From: Paguma larvata
Lineage: Eukaryota > Chordata > Mammalia > Carnivora > Viverridae
Assembly (NCBI GenBank): GCA_030068075.1
Contig: CM057826.1
Coordinates: 110,029,746-110,093,745, forward strand
Reading direction: 5' to 3'
Length of the DNA: 64,000 nt
Shown: positions 33,200 through 45,099 of the stretch, piece by piece
How positions within the stretch are numbered: position 1 is the first letter of the stretch
How the letters are laid out: each line of letters opens with the position of its first letter
Notes under the pieces: generated by a model
The model's database searches: none
The model's input: the letters and a program-made list of their open reading frames with translations, nothing else
Told to the model about the DNA's origin: nothing
Program-made: the position numbers and the translations under genes

Positions 33200-33660
33200 A
33201 TTTCATATCAAGACTTGAGAGGTTGCAGAGGGGGTATGGCAGATGGCTTTGGTGCCCACCCACATCCTCTAGCACTCCTTGTTATCCTAAAAGCAGGTAA
33301 CTTTTATGGCTCTGCCTGAAGACACTCTAGCTGCAGGAGCTCATGTGGCTCATGCACGGGCTGGTGGCAAGTGCTGGGTGATGGCATCAGGAGCAGAATT
33401 CACCCAGCAACAGATGAGAATTTGCGTGCAACACTCAAAGGGTACTCTTTGCAGTTTCCTGGGGGTCTCTCAGCTTCCTCAGTGCTAGTGGACTCATTTA
33501 TGTTTCCTCTCTATGGGCTCTTTTTCTTCCTTGTCTCAAATCCCCAGTCCAAATAACCCACTTAACCAAATAACCTAGTAAGATCCCCTTGCAAATAACC
33601 TACTTGAACTCCAATTCTTGTCTTAGACTCTGCTTCTGGGAGAACCCAAACTAAGACAGG
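33200..33660 (+). repeat. Possible ancient LTR remnant
   Basis: The 3' part (cttgaactccaattcttgtc, then ctgcttctgggagaacccaa, ctaagaca) recalls the end of old endogenous-retrovirus LTRs of the ERVL type. It is a solo, non-coding remnant if the reading is right. Family and borders are uncertain. Confidence 0.35.
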
Positions 33661-34282
33661 AGGACACATCACCTTGGTAGTAGGGAATGACACACCTTTT
33701 TGAGAACTAATATTAGCTAACAAAGCATTATAAGGAACCCCTATTAAGTAATACCGAATTTTTATTCTTCACTCTATAAAGAGATGCAAAGCCTTCTGGG
33801 AAGGGCATCTATTTTTGTAGAAACAAGGGAGCTACAAAAGGGAGGGGGCGAATCTCAGGGTAGGGAATCCCTATCATACCTGCCATCCAGCTGAAGCAGG
33901 AGCATGCTGGGCTTGCTCAGAGAGCTACCCAGGGCCCAGGGACAGGGGCCAGGCTCAAGCACCAAGAACAGTATAAGAGGCAATTATATAAAAAGAGAAT
34001 CCCTATCTCTACGGGCTCTGGGGAAATAAATGGGGACAGCCTTTTACATTGAGCAGGATGGGGGTTGATAGGGAACATCTTCCTCCCTCTATTGATCCCA
34101 GCACGGAAGATCAGACATGTTGCTCTTCAAATTCTTAGATAAACGGTCCTGCCTGAGTACTCTTGTTTTCTGTAAGTGGTAATTTCATAGTGTATCTCTA
34201 GTCGAGGGGGCATTGTGCTTTGGGCAGGAGAGTCGGGAGACCCACTTGGCATGGCCATTCTAGAAGGCGTGATAGGTATCAG
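33661..34282. other. Single-copy stretch
   Basis: Nothing recognised in about 620 bases. A purine-rich phrase (gggagctacaaaagggaggg) occurs at 33.83 kb. Confidence 0.45.
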
Positions 34283-34675
34283 GTGTGATAGTTTTCTGGG
34301 GCTGCTGTAACAAAGTAGCCCAAACTGGTTGGCTTAAACAACAGAAATGTATTGTCTTAGAGTTGTGGAAGCTAGAAGTCTGAAATCAAAGTGTCAGCAG
34401 GATTGTTTCCTCCTGAGGGCATGAGGGAAGGATCTGTTCATAGCCTTTCTCTTGGGCTTATAGATAGCCATCTTCCTGTTCACATGCCCTTCTCGCCGGA
34501 TGTGTCTCTGGGTCCAGATTTCTCCTTCTTATGAGGACAACAGGCATATTGGGTTAAGACCCACCCTCGTGACATTATTTTAACTTACACCTCTGTAAAA
34601 ACCCTACCTCCAAATGAGGTAACATCCTGAGGTCCTGGGTGTGAATTCCGGGGAGACACAATTCAACTCACACCA
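34283..34675 (-). repeat. MaLR solo LTR (MLT1/MST-like), antisense
   Basis: Read on the + strand it starts gtgatagttttctggggctg, continues cttaaacaacagaaatgtat, gaagctagaagtctgaaatc, ctcctgagggcatgaggg, and ends cacaattcaactcacacca. This is the reverse of a mammalian apparent LTR (MaLR). It is non-coding and no internal retroviral region adjoins it. Confidence 0.8.
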
Positions 34676-35249
34676 CCGGGCAGCCTCTCTGGCTTCAGTT
34701 TCTCTGGAGGAGAATTTTGGCCTTAATGTTCTTAAGGGCTCTTTCAATCCCAGCTTTCCAAAATTCACTCAGCCCTTAGGAAGCTGCCAAGCCTCCCCCG
34801 CCCCCTCCCCACCAGCCCCTCATTCACAGGACTATAAATATAAGATTTTTCCTGACCTAGGACTGCCAGGAGGGCGGGAAATGAGTGGGGAAATGCGGCA
34901 AGGGTGGAGTTTTCCTTTAACCTTTTGTCATTTGCATGAGTTCTGTAATCAGGGCAACACTCAGGGTGTGGTGAACTGTGGGTCCTGACATCCTAAGGCA
35001 AATGAGCAGACTCAATGACATTTGTTCTTTTCCAAATCCAGAGGCCTTCTGTGCTCCAACTATAGATGACAAAATAGTTCCAGGAGAGCTGCAGTGTTTT
35101 GTTCTCCCTGCCAATTCGTTAGCAACAGAACGGTTGCCGGGCTATAATCCAGCCAGACTGACATCAGTTCCCCAGGAAAAGGACAGAACTGGAGCTGGGT
35201 CTGTGAGGCCAATAGGGATCAGGAGGGCTCAGCTATACTGACACATTGC
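34676..35249. other. Single-copy stretch, relatively GC-rich
   Basis: Open frames at 34641-34988 and 34978-35241 have no recognisable domain and are probably chance. No repeat was recognised. Confidence 0.45.
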
Positions 35250-35281
35250 AAAAGAAAGAAAGAGAGAGAGAGAGAAAGGGA

Positions 35282-35325
<44 letters not shown>

Positions 35326-35369
35326 AAAGAGAGAGAGAAAGAAAGAAAGAAAAGGAAAGAAAGAGAGAG

Positions 35370-35400
<31 letters not shown>

Positions 35401-35550
35401 AAAGAAAAGAAAGAGAGAGAGAGGGAGGAAGGAAGGAAGGAAGGAAGGAAGGAAGGAAGGAAGGAAGGAAGGAAGGAGGAAGGAAGGAAGGAAAGACAAG
35501 GAAGGAAGAAAGACAAGGAAAGAAGGGAGGGATGGAGGATGAAGAGAAGA
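35250..35550. repeat. Polypurine microsatellite (GAAA)n, (GA)n, (GGAA)n
   Basis: Nearly 300 consecutive bases are purine on the + strand: GAAA and GA blocks at 35251-35420, then GGAA blocks at 35422-35490, then imperfect copies. Only a few pyrimidines interrupt it, at gaaagacaagg near 35,492 and later. All open frames here are repeat artefacts. Confidence 0.97.
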
Positions 35551-37554
35551 AAATTGGGAAAGTTTATAGAAATGAAGAGGTCACCCACCTTTTTAAAGGG
35601 ACTCAGACAGGAAGATAGGACAGAGGGAGCACTAGGCATGGTCATAACACAAATTAGGGTCTTGCCAGGATTGTCTTCAGTAAGGATTTAGAAACAGGTT
35701 TTGTTTGACCTGTGAATAAAAACCATCAGTTTTAGAAACCTAAACTGAGAGCATGTGTGTAAAAAGAAACCTATATAAGGAAGCTAAGCAGGACTGTAGT
35801 TATGGGAGGCCCAGGAACAGCCCACTTCCTTTCTTTGTGCCTTTTTTATTCATCTCTAAATGTGGGGATGGTAATACAATTGCACTCCTCTCAACTTAAA
35901 AATACTTTTCTTCGGAATCACCTGACAAGGTTTTCGTTTTGTTTTGTTTTTACCCCTTCATGGTGCTTGTAACCATTAAGAGATCTTCCAGAGTCATTTT
36001 ATCCATCTAGCAGATCTTGCTGGAAGCTTCTAGCACTCCAGATGCTGAGTGCACTGTCACTCCCCTGCTTGTCTTAATAAAGTGCCAAAATTTACGTTTA
36101 ATCTGTGTTTTATTAGGAGCTTCCTGGGCTTTCTTTCCATGGCATGTCTCCATTTCTACTTCTGGACTTTCTTCCCAGCTTTTATGATGTTAGAGAGTGA
36201 GCTTCAGATGATGCTTTATGACTGGGTATTATAAGTGTGTCCACATCCTACCTTCTGTTTCAACCACATGCAGCAGGGCAGGGGAGGAAAAATAATCATC
36301 CTGGTGGCCCCATTCCCAGCTTTGTGGAGGCAGAACGTGTCCCTGATGGGGTAGGCACGATTCTGGCTCTGCAGGGGCCGGACAAGGGATCTCTGCAGGC
36401 AGAAAAGAAGGACACCAATGAGCTCATCACAAAAGAGAAGTCTGGATTTAGGTGGATTGAGAACAAATTATAATACATTCAGCAACTTACTGTGCTTCAA
36501 CCCCATTTTCCAACCGGCTTATCCTTGATTTAAGTATCCCAAAATGCTGCATTCGGCCATCTCTCCCCATCTGTATCCTCAGATGTTGACTATCAGATCC
36601 TCCCAATTAAACTGAACTCTTGAACACTAAATGTGGTCCTACTTCTTTAGAAATAATATCCGTGTGTTTATCCATCCATTTATTCATTCTACAGCAAGGA
36701 CTGGGTATCTCTCATCCACCAAACACAGTGCTCAATCAAAACAGTAGGAAAGACTTCCTACCCTGTAGGAACTCCTAATCCAAGGTCTCCTCCAACCCAA
36801 GAGGGTTCTGGATTTGAGTTTTGACTTTGACTTTGACTTTTTGAACTCACAGTACCCGTGCTTCCTTTCCAAGGAGGAACTTGGCTTCCTTGCTAATGCA
36901 GAACATGGATATCTGCCAAGTCCTTGTACTCAACCAGACATCCAGTCTCCATTCCTCCTGGTCCTTCCTGTCTCTGTCTGAAGCCCAGCACGATAGTCCC
37001 TTTTCCTGCAGATTCTGCTTGAGTCCAGAAGTTCTATCCACATACCGAAGGTTATACACCAAAGCCTTTGGGCCTATAAAGTCTCTCACATGTGGCTTCT
37101 GTGGCATCTCTTCCCTGTTTGTTTCCTCTGGGGCTACCACTAGACTATGACAGAGTTCTAAGACCCCAATGTATCTGAGAATTCATCTATGACAACTGAA
37201 AACGGGATCCAAAAGAGAAAGTCTAGCTGTTTCCCTTCTGAACCAAGCCAGTCTGACTGAACTGTCACAATAGTGTCTGGTGGCAGCTTGCGAGCCCAGG
37301 CAGGTCTGCCCAACCCAAACCTCTTGGCCACCCTTGCACTTCTGCCTTCTGTCAGGACCACGGGGAGGTGGTCACTGTGCAGTGATGTGCGGAGGAAGAA
37401 AAGTGGGCATTGGGCACACCCATACCTAAAAGACAGCCATACCTATAGCATATTCCTACCCAAAATGCTCCATTTGCAACAGTGTAAGGAAGGGAAAAAA
37501 ACCATCCTTGGGCCCCCACTGCATCTAATCTGGAGGAGATCACAAGACATCCAA
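35551..37554. other. Single-copy stretch with a small L2-like fragment
   Basis: A possible antisense L2 3' end (tttattcattctacagcaag, then ccaccaaacacagtgctcaa) lies at about 36,670-36,785. A mini tandem repeat tttgac occurs four times near 36,820. No credible gene was found. Confidence 0.4.
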
Positions 37555-37915
37555 ACTGGACATTCTGCAAAACAGTCATCCTGGACTCTTCAAAAATACT
37601 GACGTCAAGAAAGATGTTTTAAAATGCAAGAGAGCTGTTTTAGATCAAAGAAAGCTAAAGAGACATGACAGCTAAATGCAATGCATGGTCCTCGCTCGAT
37701 TCCTGAGTTGAAAAAAATATAGCCATAAGGGACATTAGTGGGACAATTATGGTATTATATGTGTGGGGGGGTGTGTGTGTGGAAAGAGAAAGGAGGAAAA
37801 ACAAATACGGAACCTGCTAACAATTAGTAAATCTAAGTGAAGGGTATGTGGCCATTCGTTGTACTATTTTCTCAGCTTTGCTGTTGAAAATTTTCAAAAT
37901 CACAAGTGTAGAATT
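37555..37915 (+). repeat. Old L1M 3'-end fragment
   Basis: Phrases gctaaagagacatgacagct, aaatgcaatgcatggtcct, aagggacattagtgggacaa and later agtgaagggtatgtggccat follow the end of an old L1 3' UTR. A short (GT)n run is embedded at about 37,760-37,780. Confidence 0.5.
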
Positions 37916-39790
37916 TGAGTGAAGCCTGATGTGGGATGAACGACTGAAAGAGGGGAGAAGACAGATGAGCAGACTTTGCAGGAGCCAGGAGAGGTGTGGC
38001 AGCCCCAGACTGCTTCTGGACCAGATTCCTAGTCTCAGTGAAAAATCAGGCAAAATACTAGGCTGCCAAACTGGCCACAAACATGGGACCTGCAGCTTAG
38101 TGCACACCTGGAAGCTTTGGGTCAGCCCCACCATCTGGGGACCAGATGTGGGTGCAGCAGGCAAATTCCAGGCCTACTCACAAGCAAAGAACTCCCAACA
38201 GTGCCACGTGTGGCCTTCAGAGGCTCAGGACTGGGAAATGCTGAATGATCAAGTGCTTGGCCATTGTTCCAGAGGCCAGACAAGATTGAGGCCAGCAGGA
38301 ACTGACACGTCTGCCTGTTGCCCAAAAAGCCCAAAAGCGCGTCTGAGGTGTCGGGGGGAAGAGGGGACTCATCAGGAGGCAGGGACCTAACTGGTTCTCT
38401 TTGCTCTTAACTGGTTAAATTTTACATTGCCAGATTAAGTTACTGATTAAACTCACAGATGTCACCCTGATTTCCCTTTTTTTCCATTTTTTTCTTGTGT
38501 TCTCTATTTGTAATACTTTCTGGCGATCCCTGTGCCTCTCCTGGTTTTATTTCATTATGATGTATGGAAAACATTAGAAGACTCTATAGTGTCTTAAAAT
38601 GACTGAGTATAAAGATGCAAAACAACAAACAAAAAGCGAAAACCAAAACAAAATAACAACAACAAAAAAAAAACGCCAGCCAAATATCAAAGCTGGTTTT
38701 GGACTCAGCAGTGTCCACGTTGTTCGACATGTTGTTTCCAAAGGTCAGGGAACTAAGTGCTAAAGTGGACCCAACATTCAAGCCCTCCCTCTGGCTGTGT
38801 CATCTTTTGGCATTTCCAAAAGTTTAAGGCCTTAAAGGAATGGCTGGCTTCTTCTTGACTTTCATGTAATCTCAGCTGTCCTGAGCAGAGCTGCCCAAAC
38901 TCTGGACAGGACAAGCAGTTCAACTGCCCCCTGTGTGAGGCTCCTGAGTTTTCTTCCCCTCTACGTGGAGATGTACAGCATGAGAGGTTAGCCAGGGGTT
39001 GGTGGGACAGACCCAGCCAAGGTCTATGCTGTTTCCACCATGCAGCTCAGCTCAGTCACAAAGCAGCCATGACAAGCAGTGCCAAGACCATCTGTTGGGA
39101 GCCAGGAGTAGATGAATTCCTGGTGCGAGTAAGGAAAACAGCAACAGAGTTTGCTACAACTGTGATTAACACACAGGATTCAGCCAGGGGAAGGCTCCTC
39201 CTGAGACACCATAACATTTGCAGAAGTGGAGTTAAGCAAACCCCAGTGGTTTTCACTCTCGATCTCTTTCTCTTTCGCTCTCTCATGGTCTTTCTCCTTT
39301 CTCTTTGAGAATCAAATCCCTTTTTTCAAATATAAATATTAAACAAGAGCCAATATACAAAAGATTTCAAACCTCAGCCAGTCTGACTGGACCTATGTGG
39401 CTCCTTTGCAGGCACCTCAGGATAATTTCAGAGTAGTTAGTGCTCCATCGAATCCACAGTTTGACAACCATTGCTTTGATCTCTCTTCTCCACACAGAGA
39501 GGGAAGATGGCATCTTCTCCAACCATGCCTTCTTGGGTGTTTTACAAACACCTCCCCACCACTCCTTGAGCTGTTTTTATGCTTCAGTGCATACCAAGAA
39601 CAGGTGAGATCTGTTGTATTTCTTCCTTAGAAGTCTGGAAACTATTCTTTGATGGAAAAAGAGTCTAATGATAACTTATGATTTCTTCAAAAAAGAGCAT
39701 TGGCCTGAACTTAATGTGTTTCATCCTACTGGAAAATATAGGTCTGATCTCATGGTTTCATTTCTGTGAGGTTGAAAAGGTAGCATTTAT
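37916..39790. other. Single-copy stretch
   Basis: A 153-codon open frame at 37929-38390 has no domain, no signal and no codon periodicity that I can point to. An A-rich (aac)n-like patch lies at 38,630-38,675. Near 39,390-39,480 the phrase cagtttgacaaccattgctt could be a MER5-type end. Confidence 0.4.
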
Positions 39791-39986
39791 GGGGCACATC
39801 TGGTCGGTTCAGTCGGTTTAGCATCAGACTTTTGATTTCAACTCAGATCATTATCTTACAGTTCATGAGATAGAGCTGACAGTGCTGAGCCTGCTTAGGA
39901 TTCTCTCTCTCCCTCTCTCTCTCTGCCCCTCACGCACTCTCCCTTCCTCTCTAAACAAATTAAAAAAAAAAACTTTATAAAAAAAG
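39791..39986 (+). mobile_element. Carnivore SINE, divergent
   Basis: The head ggggcacatctggtcggttc is decayed. The body has lost the middle block between gagatagagctgacag and tgctgagcctgcttagg. The CT tract and A tail are typical. Confidence 0.85.
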
Positions 39987-40981
39987 AATAGGTCACATTT
40001 GTGGACTCATCCTTCAGCTTCCTTGTGAGATGGGAGAACCCCAGGGTGTGGCTGTCCTCACAGGTTCTGTTGTGTTGGCTTTATGTTAACTCAACATCTT
40101 TGGATCCAGTTGAAGTTGTTTCATTTTTTGTTTTGTTTCTCGTTTTGTTTTGTTTTTTATCATTACACATTGTATTAGCTGCTTTTCCTTCCATTGACCA
40201 CCAATTACCTTTTCATCTATAACCTCAAATGTCATGGGATAGAACACTGTGGGAAAGTTAATCTCTGAAGCAATGGAAAGTTCCCGAATATGAGAACAAC
40301 ACAGTAACCTATAATAGGAAAGGCCATTAAACAGCATTATTACATCAGCTACCACAATAGCAAAGACTTCTGAAGTGGAAAAAAATTTATTTTATAGGAC
40401 TACCAGTCATCCCAAAAGAACAATGTGTTTTTAGTCATTTGTTTCAAAATCATTTGGCTCATTCCTCAGCTACCTAGTTATTTCTTTATTTTATTTCATT
40501 AATGCTTAGGCTCTATTTTCCTAGGCCACACCAACCAAAATGCTATATATTCTTAACATACAGAAGTGGTGATCCACGTGTATCCTGGTCTTTCCTTACC
40601 TCTAGTCCCCATCAATACCCCTTCTGGGAATCCCTAGAGAGCATATCACCTGGGCTCACCAGAAAGTCCGTGGGCTACCACCACTGCCTGCTTCTGCCCT
40701 GCCCTTCTTCAGTGATGTCAACCGCTTACATCTTAATTACTCATGCACTTGTGGGAACTTGTCTCGTTGCGGCCTCCACTGTCACCAGTCAACCACCTCT
40801 TACAGGCCCATTTCTTCCCTTACCACCCCTGAAACACGGGGCCTTCAGTGTACCAATATGAAGATGAATACTCTGGAGGTTATGAAGTCTCTCTCCTTTT
40901 TGTGTAACATATCTCTTTGAGTAGATTACTGAGGCAGTACTACCTTCATCCATTGTCTTAGAGCTTCTAGTGGGAACAAAT
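39987..40981. other. Single-copy stretch
   Basis: A ttttgttttgtttctcgttt low-complexity patch lies at 40.13 kb. A 119-codon frame at 40502-40861 shows no recognisable domain. Confidence 0.4.
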
Positions 40982-41345
40982 GTCTTAGTCCATTTGGGCT
41001 GTTACAACAGAAATACCATAGACTGAGTGACTTAAAAGCAACAGGAATTTATTTCTCACAGTTCTGGAGGCTGGAAGTCCGAGATCAGATCCTGTTGGGT
41101 TCTAGTAAAGGCCTTACTCTGGGTGATACACTTCCACCTTCCTGCTGTGTCCCCACGTGGCAGAAGGGGCTAGAGAACTCTGTGGGGTTTCTTTTATAAT
41201 AGCACTAATCCCATTTATCAGGGCTCTACCCTCACAACCTAAGCTCTTTCCAAAGGCCCAACCTCCTAATACCATCACATTGGCTTAAGGATTTCAGCAG
41301 AGGAATTTGGGGGTGGAAGGGACACAAACATTTAAAGCACAGAAG
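40982..41345 (-). repeat. MaLR solo LTR (MST/MLT1-like), antisense
   Basis: On the + strand it starts tgtcttagtccatttgggct, continues tttatttctcacagttctgg, ctgctgtgtccccacgtggc, and ccaaaggcccaacctcctaa, and ends near aacatttaaagcaca. This is the reverse of a MaLR LTR. It begins TG and ends CA, as an intact LTR should. No internal part adjoins it. Confidence 0.85.
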
Positions 41346-41924
41346 CGATGATTTCAGATTTTATGCACAGAACTTTCTCTCCTGGGACTCAGTTCTGGAT
41401 ACATGGAGGCAAGACTAGGGTTTGGGGAGTCCTGTGTATTCCGAGCTGTGCTTCCAGCCTGAAGGCTTAATAAGCTTTTTTCGTTGAGTCTCTCTTACCT
41501 TAAACGAATGATCTTTCCTGAGTTTATTGGCCCCTTTTACAAATCAGTTTCTGGCAGCACAGTTCACTGAACAGGCCCAGACACATCTGAATCCCAGCAG
41601 GGGATGGTTTTGGCTTAAGCAGAGGCCACTGCTGCATAACTTTCAAATTTAAATCTACTTCAGGCTCTTCACTCAATATGTACGCTTTTTTTAAAAAAAC
41701 AGATAACTCTGGTTACATCAGTCATTCTTTCCTAAGTTAGTCATTTTCTTTTCTTTCGCCTTGTCCTTAGGAGCTCTTAGATGTCAAATGGCAGGTTGGT
41801 GAGGTTATTACTGACTATTTGATTCATACGCATTAACCACATGAGTAGAAAGTGTATCATTCCTATTTCTCCATGTCAGCATTCTGTTTGCCTAAAATAA
41901 ATTTAACTCAAATGAATCTTCACT
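41346..41924. other. Single-copy stretch
   Basis: No named repeat and no credible coding frame. Confidence 0.4.
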
Positions 41925-42320
41925 AGGATGTGGAGAAATTGGAACCCTCCTACACTACTGGTGGGAATGTAAAATGGTGCAGCCACTTTGGAAAGTGGCC
42001 CGTTTTACAAAAGGAAATTGACAGCTCCTCAAATAGTTACACTAAGAGTCACCACGTGACCCAGAATTTCACTCCTAGGTATATAGCTCTGAGGATTGAA
42101 AACATAGGTGCACACCAAAACTTATGCACTAACATTTGTAGCAACATCCCTCATTATAACCCCAAAGTAAAAACAACCCAAATGTTTATCAACTGATGAA
42201 TTTCATGGTGGAAATGGCTACACAATCTTGTGACTATACTTAAAAGCACTGAATTACACACATTAAAGGGGTGAATTTTATGGTATGTTAATTATATCTC
42301 CATTTTTAATCTTTTCTATA
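41925..42320 (+). repeat. Old L1M 3'-end fragment
   Basis: aggatgtggagaaattggaa, ctactggtgggaatgtaaaa, gtgacccagaatttcactcc and ggtgaattttatggtatgtt are the standard succession of the ORF2 C-terminus and 3' UTR of an older L1. Confidence 0.75.
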
Positions 42321-42534
42321 TAGTAAGAATTCAGCAAAGAAAAAGGCTTCCTTTTATTATTATTATTAATTAAAATCCAAGTCAGTCTTTATTCAGATTT
42401 CTTTAGTTTCTATCTAATGTCCTTTTTCTGTTCCAAGAGCCTGCTTTTTAAAGAAAAAGTTAAATACTCTACCCATCTATGCTTACAACAAATTGTAAAA
42501 GGCAAAATCATTGTAAAGCCCAAGTAGAAAGAAT

Positions 42535-42960
42535 GAATGCTTCTTTTATTCATTCAGCAAATGTTGAGAACATAGTATGGCAATACGCCAGGCACTGCAG
42601 AGATAATGGTGGCCACTGCAGATATATCCCTGTCTGCACAGGGAGATACAGGAAAGTCAATACAATTTGACAGAAGCTGTGCCCACGAAAGCACAGAGCT
42701 CTGTAGGGGCACCCGGAGAGAACACCCACTCAGGCCAGAGAGGTCATGGAAATCTCTGTGGAGACCTTGATTTCTAATAGAGTCCTGAAGTTGAGCCAGA
42801 GTCAGGGTCGCAAAGAGCAGAAGGAGGAAATGTTCCAGAAAAAGGGAACAACATATGGAAAGACGTTGAGGTGGGAGAGAACACAGCATATTCTAGGAAA
42901 AAGTCAGAATGGCTCTTGAAAAAGAGAGCCAATCTAAACATTTGGCATGAGCAAATCCAG
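42535..42960 (-). repeat. L2 fragment, antisense
   Basis: tttattcattcagcaaatgt, atacgccaggcactgcagag and the following segments on tgaagttgagccagagtcag, gaggaaatgttccagaaaaa, aacatatggaaagacgttga match the antisense L2 order over 400 bases. Confidence 0.55.
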
Positions 42961-43014
42961 ACTATTGTGTTTAGGATTTCAATACGTTTGCTAGGGTTCC
43001 AACTTGTTCAAACT

Positions 43015-43400
43015 TTACTCTTTGTGTCTTAGAAGAGTGTTTTCAGCCACAAGAAACAGAAATTCTGACTCTCACAGGCATAGAGAGTAAGGGCATTTAT
43101 TATTTCATGTGACAGGGAGAGTAGAAGTAGGGCAAACTTTAGGAGGTATGTTCAGTGGTTTGACAATTTCATTAGGGACCCAGCTACCTGGGTTGCTTTT
43201 TGCTACCCATCCGTTCAGCTTCTTTCTAAGACGAGTTCTCCTCCAGGCCACAAGACCTGAGGCAACAGGCTTGCCTGTCTTCTTTCATCAGGAGAGACAT
43301 TTACTTTGCTTTTCTCCAGTAAGCCTTTCCTAGCATCTCATTGGCACAAACTCCTGAATTGAGAGCTGGCAAGGGAGTAGCCACCATGAGTGGCTTGGAT
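43015..43400. repeat. Unassigned ancient repeat
   Basis: Segments such as agggcatttattatttcatg, attagggacccagctacctg, tagcatctcattggcacaaa and ggagtagccaccatgagtgg read like a dispersed mammalian repeat I have met before but cannot name. Orientation is not decided. Confidence 0.3.
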
Positions 43401-44234
43401 TAATGATTTTCAATGGCTTGAATGTTGGGGCATCACCCTTAATGTGACCACAATGGAAACCCTAAATATAGGTGGGCCCCTTGGGCTGACACTGCTTTTA
43501 CCAGCACCTGCCTTAGACCAAGATTGTGTCCAAGTTCAGTTTCAAAGTATGATGAGCAATGTGGTTTTTGTTGCCACGGGTTTTATGAAAACTGGCCATC
43601 ATACTGACAAACTTCCTAAAAATTATCTTAAAGCCTCTTTTTCTTTCCCCAGATTTCCACTCCTTACCACCGGCGCCGCATCTCCTTCCCTCTTTCCACC
43701 CCATCTTCCTCTCCAGACCTCTTTCAACCAAACTAGTTGTTACCTCTTTTTTTCACTCTTTTTCTTTCAATCATTTGGTCTTTTAAAGCTCTGTAGAAAC
43801 CATCCCTCCGCACAGGAAGGAACAGACTTTCAAGTCACCTACTCTTCCTCCTGCATTCTCCTGAGGGTCTCCTTTTCTCCTGCCAGGAATTCAACAGGGA
43901 TCTATAAGTTGGTATTAGTGTTTCTACACACAAAAATCTGGATCTCGATGATTCCAAATGCTTTTGATCAACGAGCTTACTAATTTTCAATCACTATTGA
44001 AAGTGATGGATAGTCACACAGAAATTGTTTTACATGGGAAAAAAACAACTTCAATATGGTTAAAAATACCCAACTATGAAAAATATAAACTATGTCCAAA
44101 GACAAACAAAAAATTGAGAAATATTTGTAAAATACTTGACAGTTTTCTTAATGTAGATAATTATTTTTATAAATCACTTGAACATCCCAAGGCAAAAGAT
44201 ATGAGCTGTCAGTTGAAAGAGAGATAACATTTAT
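43401..44234. other. Single-copy stretch with the longest ATG-to-stop frame of the window
   Basis: A 197-codon frame spans 43390-43983 on the + strand. It has no known domain, is rich in Ser, Phe and Leu, shows no splice or polyA context and lies next to a repeat. I treat it as non-coding. Confidence 0.4.
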
Positions 44235-44484
44235 TTTAATTTTTGCCTATCAGATTGGCAAAGATTTTAAAACTTACTAACCCCCAGTGTTGGCAAGAAT
44301 ATGGAGCAATAGGCAGCGCTGATAAGAAGATCATTGGAACAACTTTCCTGGAAGCCAATCTGCATTTGTACCAATATTTTAAAAATATTTACTTTTGATT
44401 CATGAATGCTTCTGGGAATTTATTTTAAGGAAATATTCAAGTAAGGGCACAAAATTTATGCATAGTGTATTTATCATAGCTCTT

Positions 44485-44830
44485 TTTTTTTAAGATTTTA
44501 TTTTTATTTATTATTTTTATTTTAGAGAGAGAGAGTGCATGTGCATGTGAGCTGGGAAGAGGAGCAGAGGGAGGGAGAGAGTGAGAGCTAGAGAGAGAGA
44601 ATCTGAAGCAGTCTCCACACTCAGCATGGAACCAGACATGGGACTTGAATCCCACGACCCTGGGATCATGACCCAAGCTGAAATCGAGTCAGACACTCAA
44701 CCAACTAAGCCACCCAGGTGCCCTTTAAGATTTTATTCTTAAGCAATCTGTATACTTAGTGTGGGGCTCCAACTCACAACCCTGAGATCAAGAGTAGCAC
44801 ACTCTACCAACTGAGCCACCCAGGCACTCC
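44485..44830 (-). mobile_element. Short (head-only) SINE split by a full SINE in its tail
   Basis: The right portion (44724-44830: gattttattcttaagcaatc, tgtatacttagtgtggggct, head gagccacccaggcactcc) belongs to the outer short SINE. The flanks catagctctt (44475-44484) and cataactctt (44831-44840) are its duplication. Confidence 0.85.
44503..44723 (-). mobile_element. Carnivore SINE inserted in the short SINE tail
   Basis: A perfect 14-bp repeat tttaagattttatt lies at 44489-44502 and 44724-44737. The head is aagccacccaggtgccc. It is the same target sequence as at 29.1 kb. Confidence 0.9.
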
Positions 44831-45099
44831 CATAACTCTTTCATAAAAGCAATATTGAACAACTTTACTGTCCAACTAATTGGCTTACTAATGGTGAATT
44901 TGTTTTTGCAACAACTTGCTTACCTCTGATTGCATCTCCACGATCTAGCTCAGTGTCAGGTCCATATATGAATATTTATTGAATAAATGAACAAATAAAT
45001 ATAGTAGATATTCAATAGACATTAAGAATGATGATACATATTTACTTTTATTGAATGGAAAGCTATCTATGAGCTATTATTAAGAAGAAAAGTATATCT

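Larger units (their letters stand above)
44235..45090 (+). repeat. Old L1M fragment split by a SINE pair
   Basis: The left part (cagattggcaaagattttaa, agtgttggcaagaatatgga) and the right part (aagcaatattgaacaacttt, aataaatgaacaaataaat) are joined across the SINE compound at 44485-44830, whose flanks catagctctt and cataactctt are the duplication. Confidence 0.55.

Noticed and set aside
35229..35645. Ser/Phe/Leu-rich frames on the minus strand and Lys/Glu/Arg-rich frames on the + strand
   Set aside because: They are pure consequences of the (GAAA)n/(GGAA)n tract being open in several frames.
37929..38390. 153-codon open frame
   Set aside because: No domain, no signal peptide or splice context, and overlapping antisense frames of similar length. 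Treated as chance.
34283..41345. A provirus between the two MaLR LTRs
   Set aside because: Both LTRs are antisense but of different type and divergence, and the 6 kb between them shows no retroviral gene-like sequence; they are separate solo LTRs.
43390..43983. 197-codon open frame on the + strand
   Set aside because: It is the longest ATG-to-stop frame, but its composition is low-complexity (Ser, Phe, Leu), it has no recognisable domain, it overlaps or adjoins a dispersed repeat, and in 64 kb a frame of this length can arise by chance.
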